64,000 bases of DNA from Oasisia sp. SBJ-2009 (GCA_964017155.1 OZ024860.1:51203858-51267857), one strand, 5' to 3'. Shown: positions 10,244 to 45,345, numbered from the stretch's first letter. Numbers and translations: made by a program. The notes: a model not told the origin generated them from the sequence alone.

Positions 10244-12265
10244 CTACTCTCTTGAAAGACAACCTTCAAATTTAAGTTCACTGAGAGGCTCAAGCATGCG
10301 CAGTATGATCAGGACATATGTGTTGACATAGTCGTGGTAGCAGGCTATTTTGGACCCCAAGTGCTAATGGTCCTGAAGGTTATTATGCCCAAACTGACTG
10401 TTGGCTTCTAGAAGAAAAACGGGCACATATACACCCTTTGGAACTATGATGAGTCTGCAGAGTATTCAGTTTCCCACATGGACACATAGAAGCTAGATAA
10501 GGCATCCACAATTTGGTCGCTGAGCACACACTACGAGCTCTCGACCAGAAGTCAAGCAGATTGGCAGAGAATCTTTAGTAGAACGCCATACTTATATACA
10601 TAATTGACCAATGACAACAATGGTCTTTCTGGATGGTTGGCTACCTGTGTGGTAATAAAATTAGACAGGATGCCAACAATTATTTTGCCATGGAACAGAA
10701 GACAGCAAGAATTAAAGAAACAAGGCCTGCATGATAAGGAATATTGCTAATCTACCAATAGATAGAAGAATACTTAAAGACTTGTTCGTATCTTAAACAA
10801 TGGGAGGCCCTTTCACACCAGCTAATGCAAATGATGAGAACACTGTAGCAACATACACAGATGAAGGAAACTAAGTAGTGTCCCTACTTGGGGTTCGTTA
10901 TGTTCATTACATCAATTTATGTACTTAAAAACGAGTGACATGTTTCACCTATGGAATAATTACTGGAGGCTCCGAGGCTCTAGAACAATACCATATGATC
11001 AATTTGATACAGTATGTTACACTATATAAACATATAAATCTGGATGCAGCAGTCACTGTGGATGAATGTAGCAAGACCATTGATGCCAGCTATTGTAGAT
11101 ATATACTATGTTATGGACAGATAGTAACTATTATTAGTAAAGACCCTCCTATTATACAGTATTAAAATAAGTTAATGCTGTCATTTATTACTAATATGTA
11201 TAAACAATGTTTACTGCATACAACTACATATATGTTCCGAATTACAACTAACGTAAATGTTTTATGCTAATTTTCTGAATTATTATAAGCATTTTGAGAT
11301 AATTTTCAGAAATGCCAAAACAGTGGATGTATTCGAAAATCAAGGGTCTCAGAAAATACGGCTTTTATATCAATATTGTGTTTTTAACCATATATGTGAA
11401 TAATATATAAAAAAAAGGAATACATTTCATCGATTAACACATTAAATATACACTGTTTTGGTATTTCTGAAACTTAACAGATATGCCTATTACTTGCACA
11501 ACTGCGAATATTCCTTTTCGAATATAATAACTTAATTGGGTTAACTGCTAGCTGATAAATCGATTGAATACATTAGTCTGTTTCTTGTTGGTTTTGCCTA
11601 TAGTGATTTGTATTTGTGTAAATATTGCAATTTACGGTTACCCTTAAACTATCTTGTGAGCAGCTATGCACTTATTCACTACCATTGTGAACAACAGTCC
11701 AGTAAGCATTTGCCTTGTGGTAAGTGAAAAATTAAATGCATTGTTTCTAGTCACACTATATTTTAAACCACCGAACCAGAAGTGATATGATATATCGTGG
11801 TATAATGGTATTTTACTATACAACTTAACCACCATTACCTTAGAACCACACGATGCATACATCACATTTAACTATTGACAACTGGGGATAATTATCACCA
11901 GATACATGATATGTACAGCTCAATCAAACCAATGATTATAATTTGACGTGACATGCTATACAGGCTTAAAGCTGTGTTCACACTGCATATAAAATCACAC
12001 ACAATTTCATTGTATCAGAAAGAAGTAGTACAGGTTGATTTGACTTCACAAGCGAACACATTCTGATTGAATTGAAATCAAAATGAAGTTGTTTAACAGT
12101 ATTGTTATATACAGAATGTGTCAATATACACATCTGGTGTAGACTACATGAAATAACATAATGCAGAAATTCTGACTATTTTCAATTTGATCATCACAGC
12201 ACATTATATGCACAACTTAAGATGCTACTGTGAATACAGCTTTAAGTAGAATGATGTGTACTTAC
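10244..12265. other. No gene recognised; possible NLR 3' end lies here
   Basis: This lies immediately downstream of the last LRR exon seen in the NLR gene, so a terminal exon, stop codon and polyadenylation site would be expected here or further left. None could be identified: no open frame begins at an obvious acceptor in the required phase with LRR-like content. About 10,260-10,950 is less AT-rich and may be an old transposon body, but no motif is clear. Confidence 0.4.
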
Positions 12266-33436
<21,171 letters not shown>

Positions 33437-34208
33437 TTACAAAGTGAGGTTGGTAGGTAATTATGAGATACCTATAAGTTAAATATTACTTACTAATTAT
33501 TGCTATATGTCCTCGTTAATATTCATGAAGCAATGAAGCGTAAATTTGTAATTACTCCGTAGATTTTCCAAACCATCACTTCATTATAGTGATTTTATGA
33601 TTAAGTTTAGATGACGTTTTTAAAAGTAAGCGACACGAAGTCGCCACGTGCTGACGTGAAGTGCACCTGTTGTGTTTACACCTTGATTCCAATAGAACAT
33701 ACAATTTGCAAGAACAACATATTAAATTGTGGGAGTTAGTATGTATGAATATTATCGTGATGCCGTCGAGAGACAGGGATTGCAACGATACTGAAGTTTT
33801 CTTTAAATAATGTAATTTAAATATTGTACGACAACAGAGTTTGTCAATTATTTAGAACCATCTTATAATCAACAGGTTTAATAGAATCTGACCAAGGTTT
33901 GACACATTTATGACTCCAGTTTCTGGGATTGGCATGTTTGCATACGATTTAGCTATAAAACAGTAATCAACCATGTGTCAGATTGTCCAATAACATTAGC
34001 GAATGCATATCTAGCCATTTTAAAAGATATAGCATGATTTGACCATGAACGTATGTACATAAAACTCCGTGGTTTGACATTCAACAGACACAACAGTAAA
34101 ATGAACTATTTTGCATTGACACTATCTTAGTTCCTGTGCACAAAGTAACTGAAATATATTTCGTTTTATTACAAAATGCATTTCGATCATGTACAAGCTA
34201 GTGTTGAC

Positions 34209-34288
34209 CTCATATACAGTACTTTTCATGCGTTTCCGTTGAGGTTCAGCGACTTCCCGCCGTTCAATCAGTTTATCAGCCAGTGTGT
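34209..34288 (-). CDS. Possible short exon upstream of the NACHT exon
   Basis: On the minus strand a good acceptor (GTCTTTTTCAACAG) precedes an 80-bp open stretch reading TLADKLIERREVAEPQRKRM. The donor, GAG|GTCAAC, is poor. It lies about 0.8 kb upstream of the NACHT ORF in the right orientation and could be a 5' NLR exon, but its phase was not shown to fit and the charged sequence matches no effector domain. Confidence 0.2.
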
Positions 34289-34758
34289 CTGTTGAAAAAG
34301 ACACACATATTTGGATGTTTTATCACAAAGATTTAGAATAACATAAGTCAGGGAAGCAACTTCAACGACACTAATTAGGCTGTTATACTATCCATGTGAG
34401 TAGAGCAAACACTAGACTGCACTGCTCAACATTGATACTACTAATCTGAATAGGGGAAACACACTTTACTACATTGCTGAACCACATACCAAGCATGTGA
34501 GTAGAGGATGCAACTCGCACCACACTGTTTAAACTCAGTATTACTCAAATGCAGAACGACGAGTAGGCTGCCATGGTCTAAAAACGTCTACAATTGCTAA
34601 CTTCAGTAAACAGTTTGTTGGCTGTAACCATACATAATATACATAACATGTATGGTGTATCAACGTTCGAAATTACAGCCGACCCGGAATCCTTAAAACG
34701 TGAAGTGTCTTAATATTTTAACAGAAAGTCTAGCATGCTTTTTATCAACTAAATTGAC

Positions 34759-34760
<2 letters not shown>

Positions 34761-34816
<56 letters not shown>
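34761..34816. repeat. (TA)n microsatellite
   Basis: A single TA run upstream of the NLR NACHT exon. Confidence 0.95.
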
Positions 34817-34821
<5 letters not shown>

Positions 34822-35125
34822 AAGTCAAAACGGAATATTTAACGTAAGCGCTACATTGTGTCGTATAAACAACAAGTTGAAAAAAAACTAAATATATCGA
34901 GCTGATCATATGCTGAAAGATCGATTTAGTGTTTCATAATTTTACTTCACCAATAATTCGTTTCACATAAAAAATATATGTGATAACTGTACAATTAAAA
35001 CAAAACTTGTTTGTGTTAATATATGTATATATTTAACGACGATTTCCTACTCCCATAATCATAATAATAAACAATAAGCATATGCCTGTGTTGTCGTTTT
35101 ATATTCACTGGTTCATATAGATTAA

Positions 35126-35345
35126 CTATGAACATTTGAAAGTAGTATGCCAAATAGCTTGGCCTGAATTTGCATAATCAGCAATGCCTATATGTGTCAT
35201 GGTTGTAAATGTATTTTACATATGTTATTACGTAGATACGTATTGACCACCAACTCTCATCATTGTTTTATATATTTGTTAAACTATGACCATTTGAAAG
35301 TAGTATGCCAAGTAGCTTGGCCTGAATTTGCATATTCAGAATTTT
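35126..35345. repeat. Duplicated 60-bp segment at 159-bp spacing
   Basis: CATTTGAAAGTAGTATGCCA then TAGCTTGGCCTGAATTTGCA occurs at about 35,131-35,175 and again at about 35,290-35,334, with few differences. A local tandem duplication of about 160 bp. Confidence 0.8.
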
Positions 35346-35473
35346 ACATTGTTAGCGATTTTAATCTTCACTTAGATTAGGAGCAGTTAATCCTTAGACA
35401 GATCACTTTACTCACGACAATGCAATCTATATAACCAACAAATGTCATTAATTATTATAATATTATTACGCAA

Positions 35474-37090
35474 ATGTTTTCTGCTTCACCAAAACAGCTA
35501 TGGAAATGCATAAATCAAATATTACGTAGACGGCCTGCTCCTACTCTGCCAACTCAAGCATCAAGGAAGTCACTGTGTAATTCTTTGTTTAGTCGTTTTG
35601 AAGACAAAACTAGCCTTAGCCATTCTTCTTTTCCATGTGTTACTCTACACATTGTAAAACTTGACTCTTCACAAGTAAATTTTCACCTCGCTTTGCTTTG
35701 TTTGAACCAGCCAAAATTGCTGAAGTGAAAAAAATAATCACGCCGTCCCCAAGTAAGTCTTCTGATCAAGACCCACTCCCAACCATACTCTTGAAAGCCT
35801 GCCTTGACATATTAATAATATAATTATTATACCAATAACATAAATCATAAATGCATCACTGCGCTCCGGCTTATTTATTGAAGATATAAAATTTGCGAAT
35901 GTAAACACAGTTCTTTAGAAGTCACCCCTGCATACATACACCTACACAGACCCATTTTCAATATGATGTTTATTTCAAAAATGCCTGAAGAGGTTGTAGC
36001 AAACTGTCTTATATCTCACCAATTTGCGTATCAAATGTGTCGCAGTCTGCGAACACAACATTTCACTCAACAGAAGCTGCTCTTTTAAAAGTGCACAATG
36101 ACATAAACCTTAACATTGATAATGGCAAAGTTACTGCACTGACCCTCCTTGATCTATCCGCTGCTTTCGACACTATTGACCACGATATTCTCATTACACG
36201 GTTGTAAAGATGGTACGGCACATCTGAACTGTTTTGTCATACCTCCCCCAGGGTTGTATTTTGGTGCTTGCTTGTCACTATGTATACAACGCCACGAAGC
36301 TCTCTTTGTCTATGTCACAACTTGGATCATCACCGTTATGCAGATAATACGCACATCTACATTTCTTTGACCATACCAGACATGGGTTGCTGCTAAAACA
36401 AGCTCAAGGACTGTCTCCAAGACTGTTGGATGAAAAACAGTAAATTCAGGCTAAATGCAGACACGACCGACTTTCTCATCATTGGTATCTGAATGCAGCG
36501 TGCACAACTCGATGGCTTTTGCCCGACACATATCCTGAGTCAGTGTACCACACCAGCTGCCTTAGTTTTAAACCTGAGAGTAACGTTTGAAAAAACTTTC
36601 CGTTGCTAAAGCCATTGCAACTGTTCAGTTCTAGTAATCAGCGTACTTGACTACTGCAATTCGTTCCTTTACAACACTGCAAACAAGGAGACAGCAGAAC
36701 TTCAACATGTCCAAAAATTGTTGGCAATAGTAGTCATACGCTCTTGTTTGTGTCACTCAGTGCCGCTTCTGAAATAATTGCATTGGCTCCCTGTGCATTA
36801 TCGCATTGTTTTCAAGATGCGTACAATAGCCTATCACGCAAGCCCTCTCACCGATGCAACCAGCATATCTGAATTCGTTGCACACTCCAGCAAAAAATCT
36901 CAGAGAGCTATGGTCAACCAGTAATAACTTTCTTTACATCCATCGGGTGATACCGAAAGTTGGAACAGGAGCTTTCTTTGTTGCCGCACCAACTCTGTGG
37001 GATTCTCTTCCTGCCAGTGTTAAATTAAAATGTAACATCGTTTCATTCCGCCGGCGTCTAAAGACTTAACGTTCTAGCATCGTCTTCCAT
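35474..37090 (+). pseudogene. CR1/L2-like LINE ORF2, heavily decayed
   Basis: Readable fragments in order: PKQLWKCINQILRRRPAPTL (35,490), DPLPTILLKACLD (about 35,769), VTALTLLDLSAAFDTIDHDI (about 36,131-36,190, the RT palm A motif with a decayed surround), RYADNTHIYIS (about 36,334-36,366, a YADD derivative), SVLDYCNSFLYNTA-like text (about 36,645-36,680), and at the 3' end VGTGAFFVAAPTLWDSLPAS followed by FRRRLKT stop at 37,069. Many stops and shifts. The 3' end is complete while the 5' end starts mid-linker, the normal LINE truncation. Confidence 0.75.
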
Positions 37091-37974
37091 TACGATATTG
37101 TTTAGTCCCTTGTTTTTTTTTGGCGCCGCTGAGCTTGACAATGGAGGATATTGGCGCATAAGAAGTTGTTATATTTATTAAGAACATTGGGACTTACACA
37201 TTTAGGTTCACATTTAAATTCATAATTTCATACCAACAATGGTTGAACAATGAACGTTGAAAGTCCTACTGAGACTCAACGTTTCAACTAACGTGTTTAC
37301 ACAGTGATATCGCCGCTTCTTTCATAATAATAATGTTTATTCTGTATAGTACATATATGCATAGTCGTCTCAGTGGTTTACATGTGTCTGTACTAAAACT
37401 AGACTAATCAGTAAGCATAATCAAGCATAAGAATAAAGTCCCTGTTCAGACAACAGAGAGGATTTCGCAGAAACCCGCTATGTATCCACAGTTAACTGTG
37501 CTGCTACAGCAAATTAGTTATCTGAATAGAGAAACTTAGCCTAGAAATGCCAGTTATAGAAAATTTCATGTTGGTTCAACCGACTTGACTTGTTGCTTTG
37601 TGTCTACTGTTCAATATTATCCAGGTTTATTTAATAACAGTAATATACCCTACCCGGCTATTAAGACTACACGCGGCTATGTTGTAGCTAAGTGGAGATT
37701 TTGTGTTATGACCTGCCTCTGAGGGGCAAAAAAAGTCATAGAGTCATGATTATTACGACTCTAATACTCGGTCATCATAATTTGTAAAAAATGTGTTTAC
37801 CTTAGTGGAAAGAACACATTAATTGCTTCTGGCAACGACAATGACAAACTGATTAGCAGTATAGAGAACATATGGAATATAATTGTTGACATCACGATGA
37901 ACGGCGAGAAACTCGTGCAAATGGATGTTTTAAGATAGTTTATCTCCATACTTACTAGATATGGACGGTCGAAC

Positions 37975-38190
37975 AAAATTATCCATATCTGAATGACCTC
38001 GGATCCGCAACAATGACTACATTCAGCAAGATGTGGAAAACCACCAATATTTGTTCCAACGATGCTACAGAGCCCTTGATGACTCCATACTGCTCTACGG
38101 CTGTGAAATACGTATCATAAATACATCCCTCAAGAGAGGTATTTGTTGAGATGATTTTAAGGAAACACATGAAAATCCACTTGAAACATT
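37975..38190 (+). pseudogene. RT C-terminal fragment of another LINE
   Basis: Translation gives DLGSATMTTFSKMWKTTNIC then, after a shift, RALDDSILLYGCE and later EMILRKHM. The ILLYGCE motif and preceding KxWKxxNI are typical of the region after the RT in RTE- and L2-like elements. Only about 70 codons survive. Confidence 0.5.
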
Positions 38191-38320
38191 TCTACAGAAC
38201 GTTTGCTAATTTGAGCTTCATTTGTAAGATAGTTGATAAATAACTTGAAGCAAAATAGCAAAATGACAGGTGATCAAATAATCATTCGAATGTATTCCAC
38301 TCTGCAGATGCTTTGTGCAG

Positions 38321-38321
<1 letters not shown>

Positions 38322-38378
<57 letters not shown>

Positions 38379-38392
38379 CATACATACATACA

Positions 38393-38421
<29 letters not shown>
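38322..38421. repeat. (TA)n followed by (CATA)n
   Basis: About 26 TA units pass directly into about 12 CATA units, a compound microsatellite. Confidence 0.95.
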
Positions 38422-38423
<2 letters not shown>

Positions 38424-38990
38424 CTTTGTTTATCTTCTGTTCCCTGATTGAACACGTTATATGTATGTTTCCACTGGACGATTCAATAAAGCAAATAAGA
38501 CATAATTTCGTATTACTGGCATAGGTTAGCACAGTAAGAGAAATACGAATTTTTTCAATACATACCTACTGGGGGTATTTGCTCAGAATGTTACGTCCAC
38601 GCATTCAATACGAAACCCAGGAGTCATTTTATGACAACTGTAATGTTACCTATCTCTCAAATGTTTAACACCTATTGTCATTATATCCTTGAAATAAGAC
38701 ATAGTCGTTAATATATCGGTGATTATAAATGCACAGGGTAATTCAGTGTCCTCAATATATTATGACATGTGACTTGGAGAAAATTAACATTCTAGTTTCA
38801 AACGTTGTTTTAGCTGCCAATATGTCATTACATCAAGTAATAATTCACTGTGAAAATTAAATTATATCTTCTCTATTAGCAAAATATCCAAGTCACATGG
38901 GGTAATATGCGCTGTCCCAAGAGGGGTGGCTTGATTTTTACTGCATTAAGTCTTCACTCTTTACATATTAAACACTCTATTCAGTGAATA

Positions 38991-38992
<2 letters not shown>

Positions 38993-39076
<84 letters not shown>
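38993..39076. repeat. (TA)n microsatellite
   Basis: About 42 TA units in sequence with no recognised gene. Confidence 0.95.
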
Positions 39077-39078
<2 letters not shown>

Positions 39079-39678
39079 GTTCTAAGAAAATCTACCATTT
39101 TCATATTACAATAACTTATGCTTGGTACTCATTTATTGAAGAATCAACAATTTATCTTCTCCAACAACAATGCAAGTGTTGTTATGTTGGTACTGTTACG
39201 GTGTTTATTTACGAAATTGATTATCGAGTTGTATTTAGCCGCATACACCAGATGGAAGAACGTATGACACGGCGGTAACGTAAATGAGGTGAGAAATGTA
39301 CGGCATTCGAATTATTAAATGAATGGCTATTATTTGAATACATTGTCGAAAGTTGGGATTTTTTGGTCCGTCCTGCTACTTAATTAACTCACTGTCAACA
39401 ATTCCTCGGACACACTCTTTTATACAATTAACAATATAAACATACCGTATAAAAGCCCACTGATAACAGGGATATTGTTTAAGTTAGACGTCGTCCACTG
39501 ATGTCAATGCTGTCACATGTCGTTTATGGTCAGCCCTGTTACACCGAGTGTGTAGCAGTACCGATATTTAGATACCCATAATTTCTAGTGATTACTCAAA
39601 TCACTTACTTACTTACAATTATTATAATAATACGATGTCTTGTAACTGTATATTTTCACATACACCATATTCTTGCAG

Positions 39679-40480
39679 ATAATGAGAAAAACAAACACTG
39701 AAGGCCAGAGGAAGTTCCGGCAGCGACGAGATGCTGATCTTTTTAGAAGAAAAGAGTATACAGCATGTTGAAAAAAACTTAAAAAACACGAACTGTAATT
39801 TCTGACCAATCAGACAAACACAAGAAGTCAATGAAAGCAATGGACGAGATACAATCAAGTCGACCAGGAAAGCGAGAAGTGAGGACAGTTTGGCTGCCAT
39901 AAGAACAACGACGACAACACCAAACCAAGCTGTATCACCAGAGAACAGATGAGAATGTGGCACGAAACAAGTGAGACGGGTCTGAGTGAGGTTTTACAAG
40001 TAACTAAAGAAGGTTAGGATCACACTTGAAAAAGAGAAGAAACTGTGACAGAAAAGTAGAGGAAAAGATACCAGCGTGACACCAAATGTCGGAAAGAAAA
40101 ACGTATTTCGAAAGCTGAATATCCTAGAGCAACAACGCGAAATAAAGTGCGAAACGTTCATGTATAGACCCATGTCAAGAACTCGTATCAATTTCACAAC
40201 GTCATCAACATTGTAGATCAATCACTGATCTGGAAATACTGCGTTGTCCGGTATGACAATGGTGCATATCCAGGCAAGATCGAAGATCTTGACGACACCG
40301 ATGTACAATGCGCTGTATGCCCAAGGCAGGCCATAACAGGTTTTACTGGTGCACAACTGTACCAGATATATGTTGTTAGTCGTATCACGATGTACTGTCT
40401 TTAATAGACGAGCATTCCAATGTTGGGTCTCGCCACGTGCAGGTCGATCCCGCCATGTGGGATGTCATTATGCAGCATGT
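39679..40480 (+). pseudogene. Relic of a basic-region plus YPGxI-NRFYW transposon protein
   Basis: The plus strand begins MRKTNTEGQRKFRQRRDADL and FRRKEY, a basic arginine-rich N-terminus. About 500 bp later it reads YCVVRYDNGAYPGKIEDLDD then, in another frame, GHNRFYW (about 40,331-40,351) and RHVQVDPAMWDVIMQH (about 40,434-40,481). The same order (basic start, D-x-x-YPGxIxDxD, NRFYWP, RHxQxDPxxW) is one I recall from multi-copy unannotated proteins of aquatic animals, thought to be transposon-derived; that memory could not be checked. Several stops and shifts mean it is dead. Confidence 0.45.
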
Positions 40481-41369
40481 GTGAGACGATGCAATGCAAG
40501 TGGTAGGAGTGTAATATTTCTTTGTTGGTTGGAGTGTGTGAATTGTGTATTCTTTTAGGCAAATAAATACACAGTGTTCGTTTAGTTGGTCATATTACTT
40601 AATGGTTTGTACATATGCTAACCTACCAATGCAAAGTGTCAGTCCTGTTACAGTACAGGACATCTTTCTTTTGTTATCTTATTTTCATATCATGTATATC
40701 ATTAGACTCGCAAAACCTTGCAAGACGTATATTATTGTTATTGTTTTTACACATATCTTGCGATTGTGGATTACTTCATTATCGATAAATTCTATATCGA
40801 TTACTTACACAATGCGTCACAATTATGTTTCGCAGTATTCTCGATTTGTGTGTATTTACTCCCAAATATACCTCCACCCACCAGAAAATGTCCCGTCATT
40901 TATAAGTAATAGAAGTATGAACTTGATGTCAACATTAAAATAAATTTGCTTTGATTGACGTAGCATTATTGGATAATAAAACCGTCTTTTGTCACGTAAA
41001 AGCATTGACATAATTGTTTTGGCATATCAAATTTATTGAATTATTACATATTGATTATTGGGTGTGATCGATGCACATATCATATTTTATGGATACATAT
41101 CCAGAAGACAAAACTAAATAACTTAACACATTTTTTCATCATCTCCATAGATGTACCGACATTCTGGAATCACCCATCTGCCTCTTTCTGTGGCGAAACC
41201 TATGGCAATTGCACTACTAGTAACTAGCACATTGGATTAAAGTAATTCTTTTATTCGCAACATTGTTCTTAAGCATATCAAAAAATTACATATCACAAAT
41301 GTGTTCATAATCATTTAGATACGTACTATGACATACCATGCACTTTCATGCAAGCAACCATCGTATTTA

Positions 41370-41560
41370 TTTTTTTAAACCTACACAGTTTCAAGTGTCA
41401 AGTTCTGTTTTAGTTTGTGTGCCTAAATGTTAACACTGGAACTAGAGCTTTTGCATTAGCTGCACCGTCTGTTTGGAATCTGCTTTATTATAGTGCTAGG
41501 TCAGTTTAAGCCATTGCACAATCCCACTGTCATTTAAACGTATCTTCATAACCATGTTGT
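41370..41560 (+). pseudogene. LINE 3'-end fragment
   Basis: Reads NVNTGTRAFALAAPSVWNLL then YYSARSV and a decayed tail, the TxxGxRAFxxAAPxxWNxLP ending common to CR1-like ORF2 proteins. The rest of the element is absent. Confidence 0.55.
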
Positions 41561-42459
41561 TCCATGATAGATCCCGTGAGTATGAATACAACTGTTGATG
41601 ATTGGAATATTGTTTATTGGCGGCGAGATTCAACAGCCCTATTGTATTCATGCGCGTTTGATTAGCAATCGTTTATGCGCAATAAACGTTCACGTTTCTA
41701 TCATTACAGGCATATGAGAGGAGGCAAGTCACTTCCAAGAAACATTTACATGCGGTGCGGCTAACTGAGGAAGAACGGATCAAACACATAAACGACACCA
41801 TTGTCTGTGATACAACTTATTGTATTTTAGGTAACTTTCTTGTAATACACCTTCACACCTGACATAAAATAAAAAAAGCTTACTTTTTATATGCATATGT
41901 ATTGACGCACCACATTACAAATACAAATTGAACCTTTACAGTACTATCCAAACAATTTAATTGTACTTTGTAAATAATTTTTAAGATGCAAACAAAACCA
42001 TGATGCATTGTAAAACCAACATATGTCCCGGGAAGAATCAGCCAAGATCAATGCCGCATTGAAGAAGTGGTGTTATTTAAAATAAAATGTTACCTGTACG
42101 TGTGTGTGCGTTAATGTGTTTATCCTTGGTAACATGCTTATTCTTTTATTTGCTTTTGCATCTAAACTATGTTTTAATTGTCATGTATATATAATTAGCA
42201 TCACAACTGTGCCGTGATATGCCACACTGTCACATGTTGTCACACACACCTACTTGTCCTTTGGCTGGTGCTAAAAAGTTCTTGAAAAGTTCCTCCTTGT
42301 TTCTTTTAGTCCTGCAGTAACTGTGGTCATTTTTTAAAAGAAACTTTGGCCTGTTTTGTAACTCGCACTCTCCCTAGCTGCTAGTTTCAAGCCGTTATCA
42401 AAGGACTTTGTCCCACACAATGTCCATCCTCGATGTCAATGAAAATAATGTATTGGTCG

Positions 42460-42660
42460 TGGGGAGCAGTGGTCGCGCGGTAGGGTGCCGGTGTCGCGGT
42501 CCAGAACGTCGATGCAGTCCAGAACGTCGAAGGTTAGCAGTTCATGTCAAAAGGTTAGCGGTTCATGTCAAAGGTTAGCGGTTCATGGCGAAGGTTAGCG
42601 CGACGGGATGCAACGTCGAGCGGTCCAGAACGTCGTGCCAGAATGTCGAGACTGAGTTCA
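42460..42660 (+). repeat. tRNA-like SINE head followed by short tandem repeats
   Basis: GAGCAGTGGTCGCGCGGTAG at 42,466-42,485 matches the head of the SINE at 684-1,036. It is followed by several copies of a 20-22-bp unit around AAGGTTAGCGGTTCATG and by CCAGAACGTCG words in near-tandem, so this copy has lost the B box and gained a local repeat. Confidence 0.55.
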
Positions 42661-42849
42661 TGACCCCTGCGGCGACAGTGTTATATAATAAATCATTTCT
42701 GCGCGCTGCAGCGACGACCTACCTTTCGACCCCCTACGTTGCACACTACATCCAATACATTCAGCTAGTAGACAGTTACATATATCCTAAACTGCCAGAG
42801 TTATATGTCACGAAGACGCGGGGATCAGAAATATGAATGAGGATAAAAT

Positions 42850-44750
42850 GGCATCGAACTAAGTCAACAAACCTGGGAAAGTGTGCTAAAAATTGATGAT
42901 GTTAATCAAGCATATGACTATTTTCTACACATATTTATGGATATATTTAACAAACACTGTCCAGTAACAAAAGTTCCCCAAAAATGCTTTAAAAATACAA
43001 AACCTGGTTCACCAAAGGTTTAAAACGTGCTTGTGCAGAGAAAAATAAGTTATATAAAGCATTCATTTTAATGAGATCTGCAGAAGCAGAACAAAAATAC
43101 AAAACGTACAAAAATAAATTAACATCTATATTAAGAATTACTTAAAAAAACTATTATAGCTCGATGTTATAAAAAAAAGCAAATGCTAAAGCGACCTGGA
43201 AAATACTAAATGAAGTAATTAACAAACACATAAATAAGCCAACATGTCCAGAATACTTTATAAAAAACAACAAGATAATTTCAAAGAAAGAAGATATTGC
43301 TAATGAATTTAATACCTTCTTTACAAATGTTGGCCCAAACTTAGCAAAAAATATCCCCTTACCTAAAAACGATACATCTATTTATGATTACTTAGAAGAA
43401 ATCATTAAACATACTATGTTTCTAAGTCCTGTTGATGACTTAGAAATTATTTGAACTGTTCAAAATTGTAAAAATAAAAGATCAACTGATTTAAGTGACA
43501 TTAGCCTGCTTAAGAAAATAATTTATAAAATAGCTAAGCCATTTGCTCATATATGTAACGTTTCATTTCAAACAGGTGTTTTTCCAAACAAAATGAAAAT
43601 AGCTAAAGTTATTCCGCTATATAAGTCTGGATAAAAAAACGTTTTTACAAATTACAGGCCAATATCTTTATTACCACAATTCTCAAAAATTCTGCAGAAA
43701 CTATAATATTATAACAACAGATTGGACTTGTTCATTGATAAATGTAACATACTCAGTCCAAGTCAGTATAGGTTTAGATCTAGCATGTCAACAACTGAGG
43801 CTCTTTTAGATTTGGTAGAAGAAATTACAACTTCATTAGAACAAATAAATCTACTGTTGGAGTATTTATTGACCTAAGCAAGGCCTTTGATAGTGTTGAT
43901 CATGATATACTGTGTAAACAAACTGCATTTCTATGGTTTGCGTGATGTCGCACAGGAATGGATTTAGAGTTATTTAGAAAATAGAATGCAATTTGTCAGT
44001 TTTAATAACTGTCATTCAGAAATACTAAATGTATCGTGTGGTGTCCCTCAGGGTTCCATCTTGGGACCAACATTATTTATAATGTATATTAATCACATCT
44101 GTAGAGTCTCACAAGTGTTCAAGTATATTTTATTTGCTGATGATACCAATTTATTATGTTGTGATAGAGACTTAAATGAACTTGTTCAGGTGATAAATGG
44201 TGGATTTACAACTGTAGACATGGTTTTTTGTTAATAGATTGTCTCGTAATATATCAAAAACCAATTACACGATTTTGGTAATCGCAGAATAACTGCAGAT
44301 ATTTGTATTGTGCTGAAGTATGGGGTAACACATATGCTACAAATATACTTTGTTTAGTTTTATTACATAAAAGGGTTATAAGATTAATTTGTGGCGCCAA
44401 AGTACTTGATCCCACAAACTTACTGTTTCACAATGTACATAATTTATTCTTAAAATACCAGATCTTGTAAAACTAAAAACTGCTATAATTATGTTTAAGG
44501 CATATCATTATATATTACCAATGAATGTACAATTTTTTTTCAGAATACATGAATCACGATATTCATCCAGGCATAAATGTAAGTTCAAGCAAATCTATGT
44601 ACGTACTAACTTTAACAAATATGTGTATTTCTGTTACTGGGGTTAAACTTTGGAACACCCTCGAAAAAGTGTTATACAGATAGACTGTTGAATAGTTATG
44701 TGTGAGAGTCCTAGAGTATTTTGCCAACATAAATTTGAACTTGAATTAGG
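42850..44750 (+). pseudogene. LINE ORF2 relic, jockey/CR1-superfamily
   Basis: Long readable blocks are KATWKILNEVINKHINKP (43,190), NEFNTFFTNVGPNLAKNIPL (43,301), KIAKVIPLYKSG (43,600), FTNYRPISLLPQFSKIL (43,640), PSQYRFRSSMSTTEALLDLV (43,757), CGVPQGSILGPTLFIMYINH (44,038) and ILFADDTNLLCCDRDLNELV (44,128). After a deletion near 44,230 the post-RT tail resumes (CAEVWGNTYA, KRVIRLICGA) and ends near 44,750. At least ten stops or shifts. Low GC and lysine/asparagine-rich codons set it apart from the other LINE families here. Confidence 0.8.
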
Positions 44751-45198
44751 CCTGGCCCACAGCCTCCAACTTTGGTTTCAGCCATGGACTCTGAAATGCA
44801 TGCTTGTCTGCGATGCACAAACAGTCCGCTGCACTCAAGCGTGAATAGATTTCTGTTACCGAATGACAGAGATGACTGCAGACACATTAGGAAGGAACTT
44901 TCGCTGAATAACCAAGGACTTGATCATACCGCATCCAACTGTTTTGCCGTTTCAACATGCCATTGAACTAACATACCATTTTTCATCCTGAATATTTCTC
45001 AATAGCGCTGTTTTAATAATGTGTATTGCCAAACTACACAAAATAAGTGATCAGCTGTATGTGACACATTACTTCCTTAATAACATAAATAAAACAAGAA
45101 ACGGTAGCTTTGTGTGATCACAATTCCAATATGTGTGAATAATACAAAAAGTGTGACATGAATGTTAACAGGACAACATGGATAACTGACCAGGAAGT

Positions 45199-45200
<2 letters not shown>

Positions 45201-45253
<53 letters not shown>

Positions 45254-45270
45254 TACACACACATACACAT

Positions 45271-45343
<73 letters not shown>
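45201..45343. repeat. (CA)n microsatellite with CATA and CGCA variants
   Basis: About 140 bp of CA repeat just downstream of the last exon of the CXorf38-like gene. Frames through it (THTHT, VCVCV) are not genes. Confidence 0.95.

Positions 45344-45345
<2 letters not shown>

Noticed and set aside
10260..11165. Possible piggyBac transposase remnant (GHIYTLWNY-like stretch near 10,425)
   Set aside because: Only one short, weak motif; no DDD triad or flanking TTAA inverted repeats seen.
34122..34304. NLR effector-domain exon upstream of NACHT
   Set aside because: Good acceptor but poor donor, uncertain phase and no recognisable fold; kept only as a low-confidence feature.
39622..39963. 113-codon minus-strand ORF with hydrophobic segments
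   Set aside because: It is antisense to the basic-region relic; the purine-rich plus strand makes the minus frame look hydrophobic.
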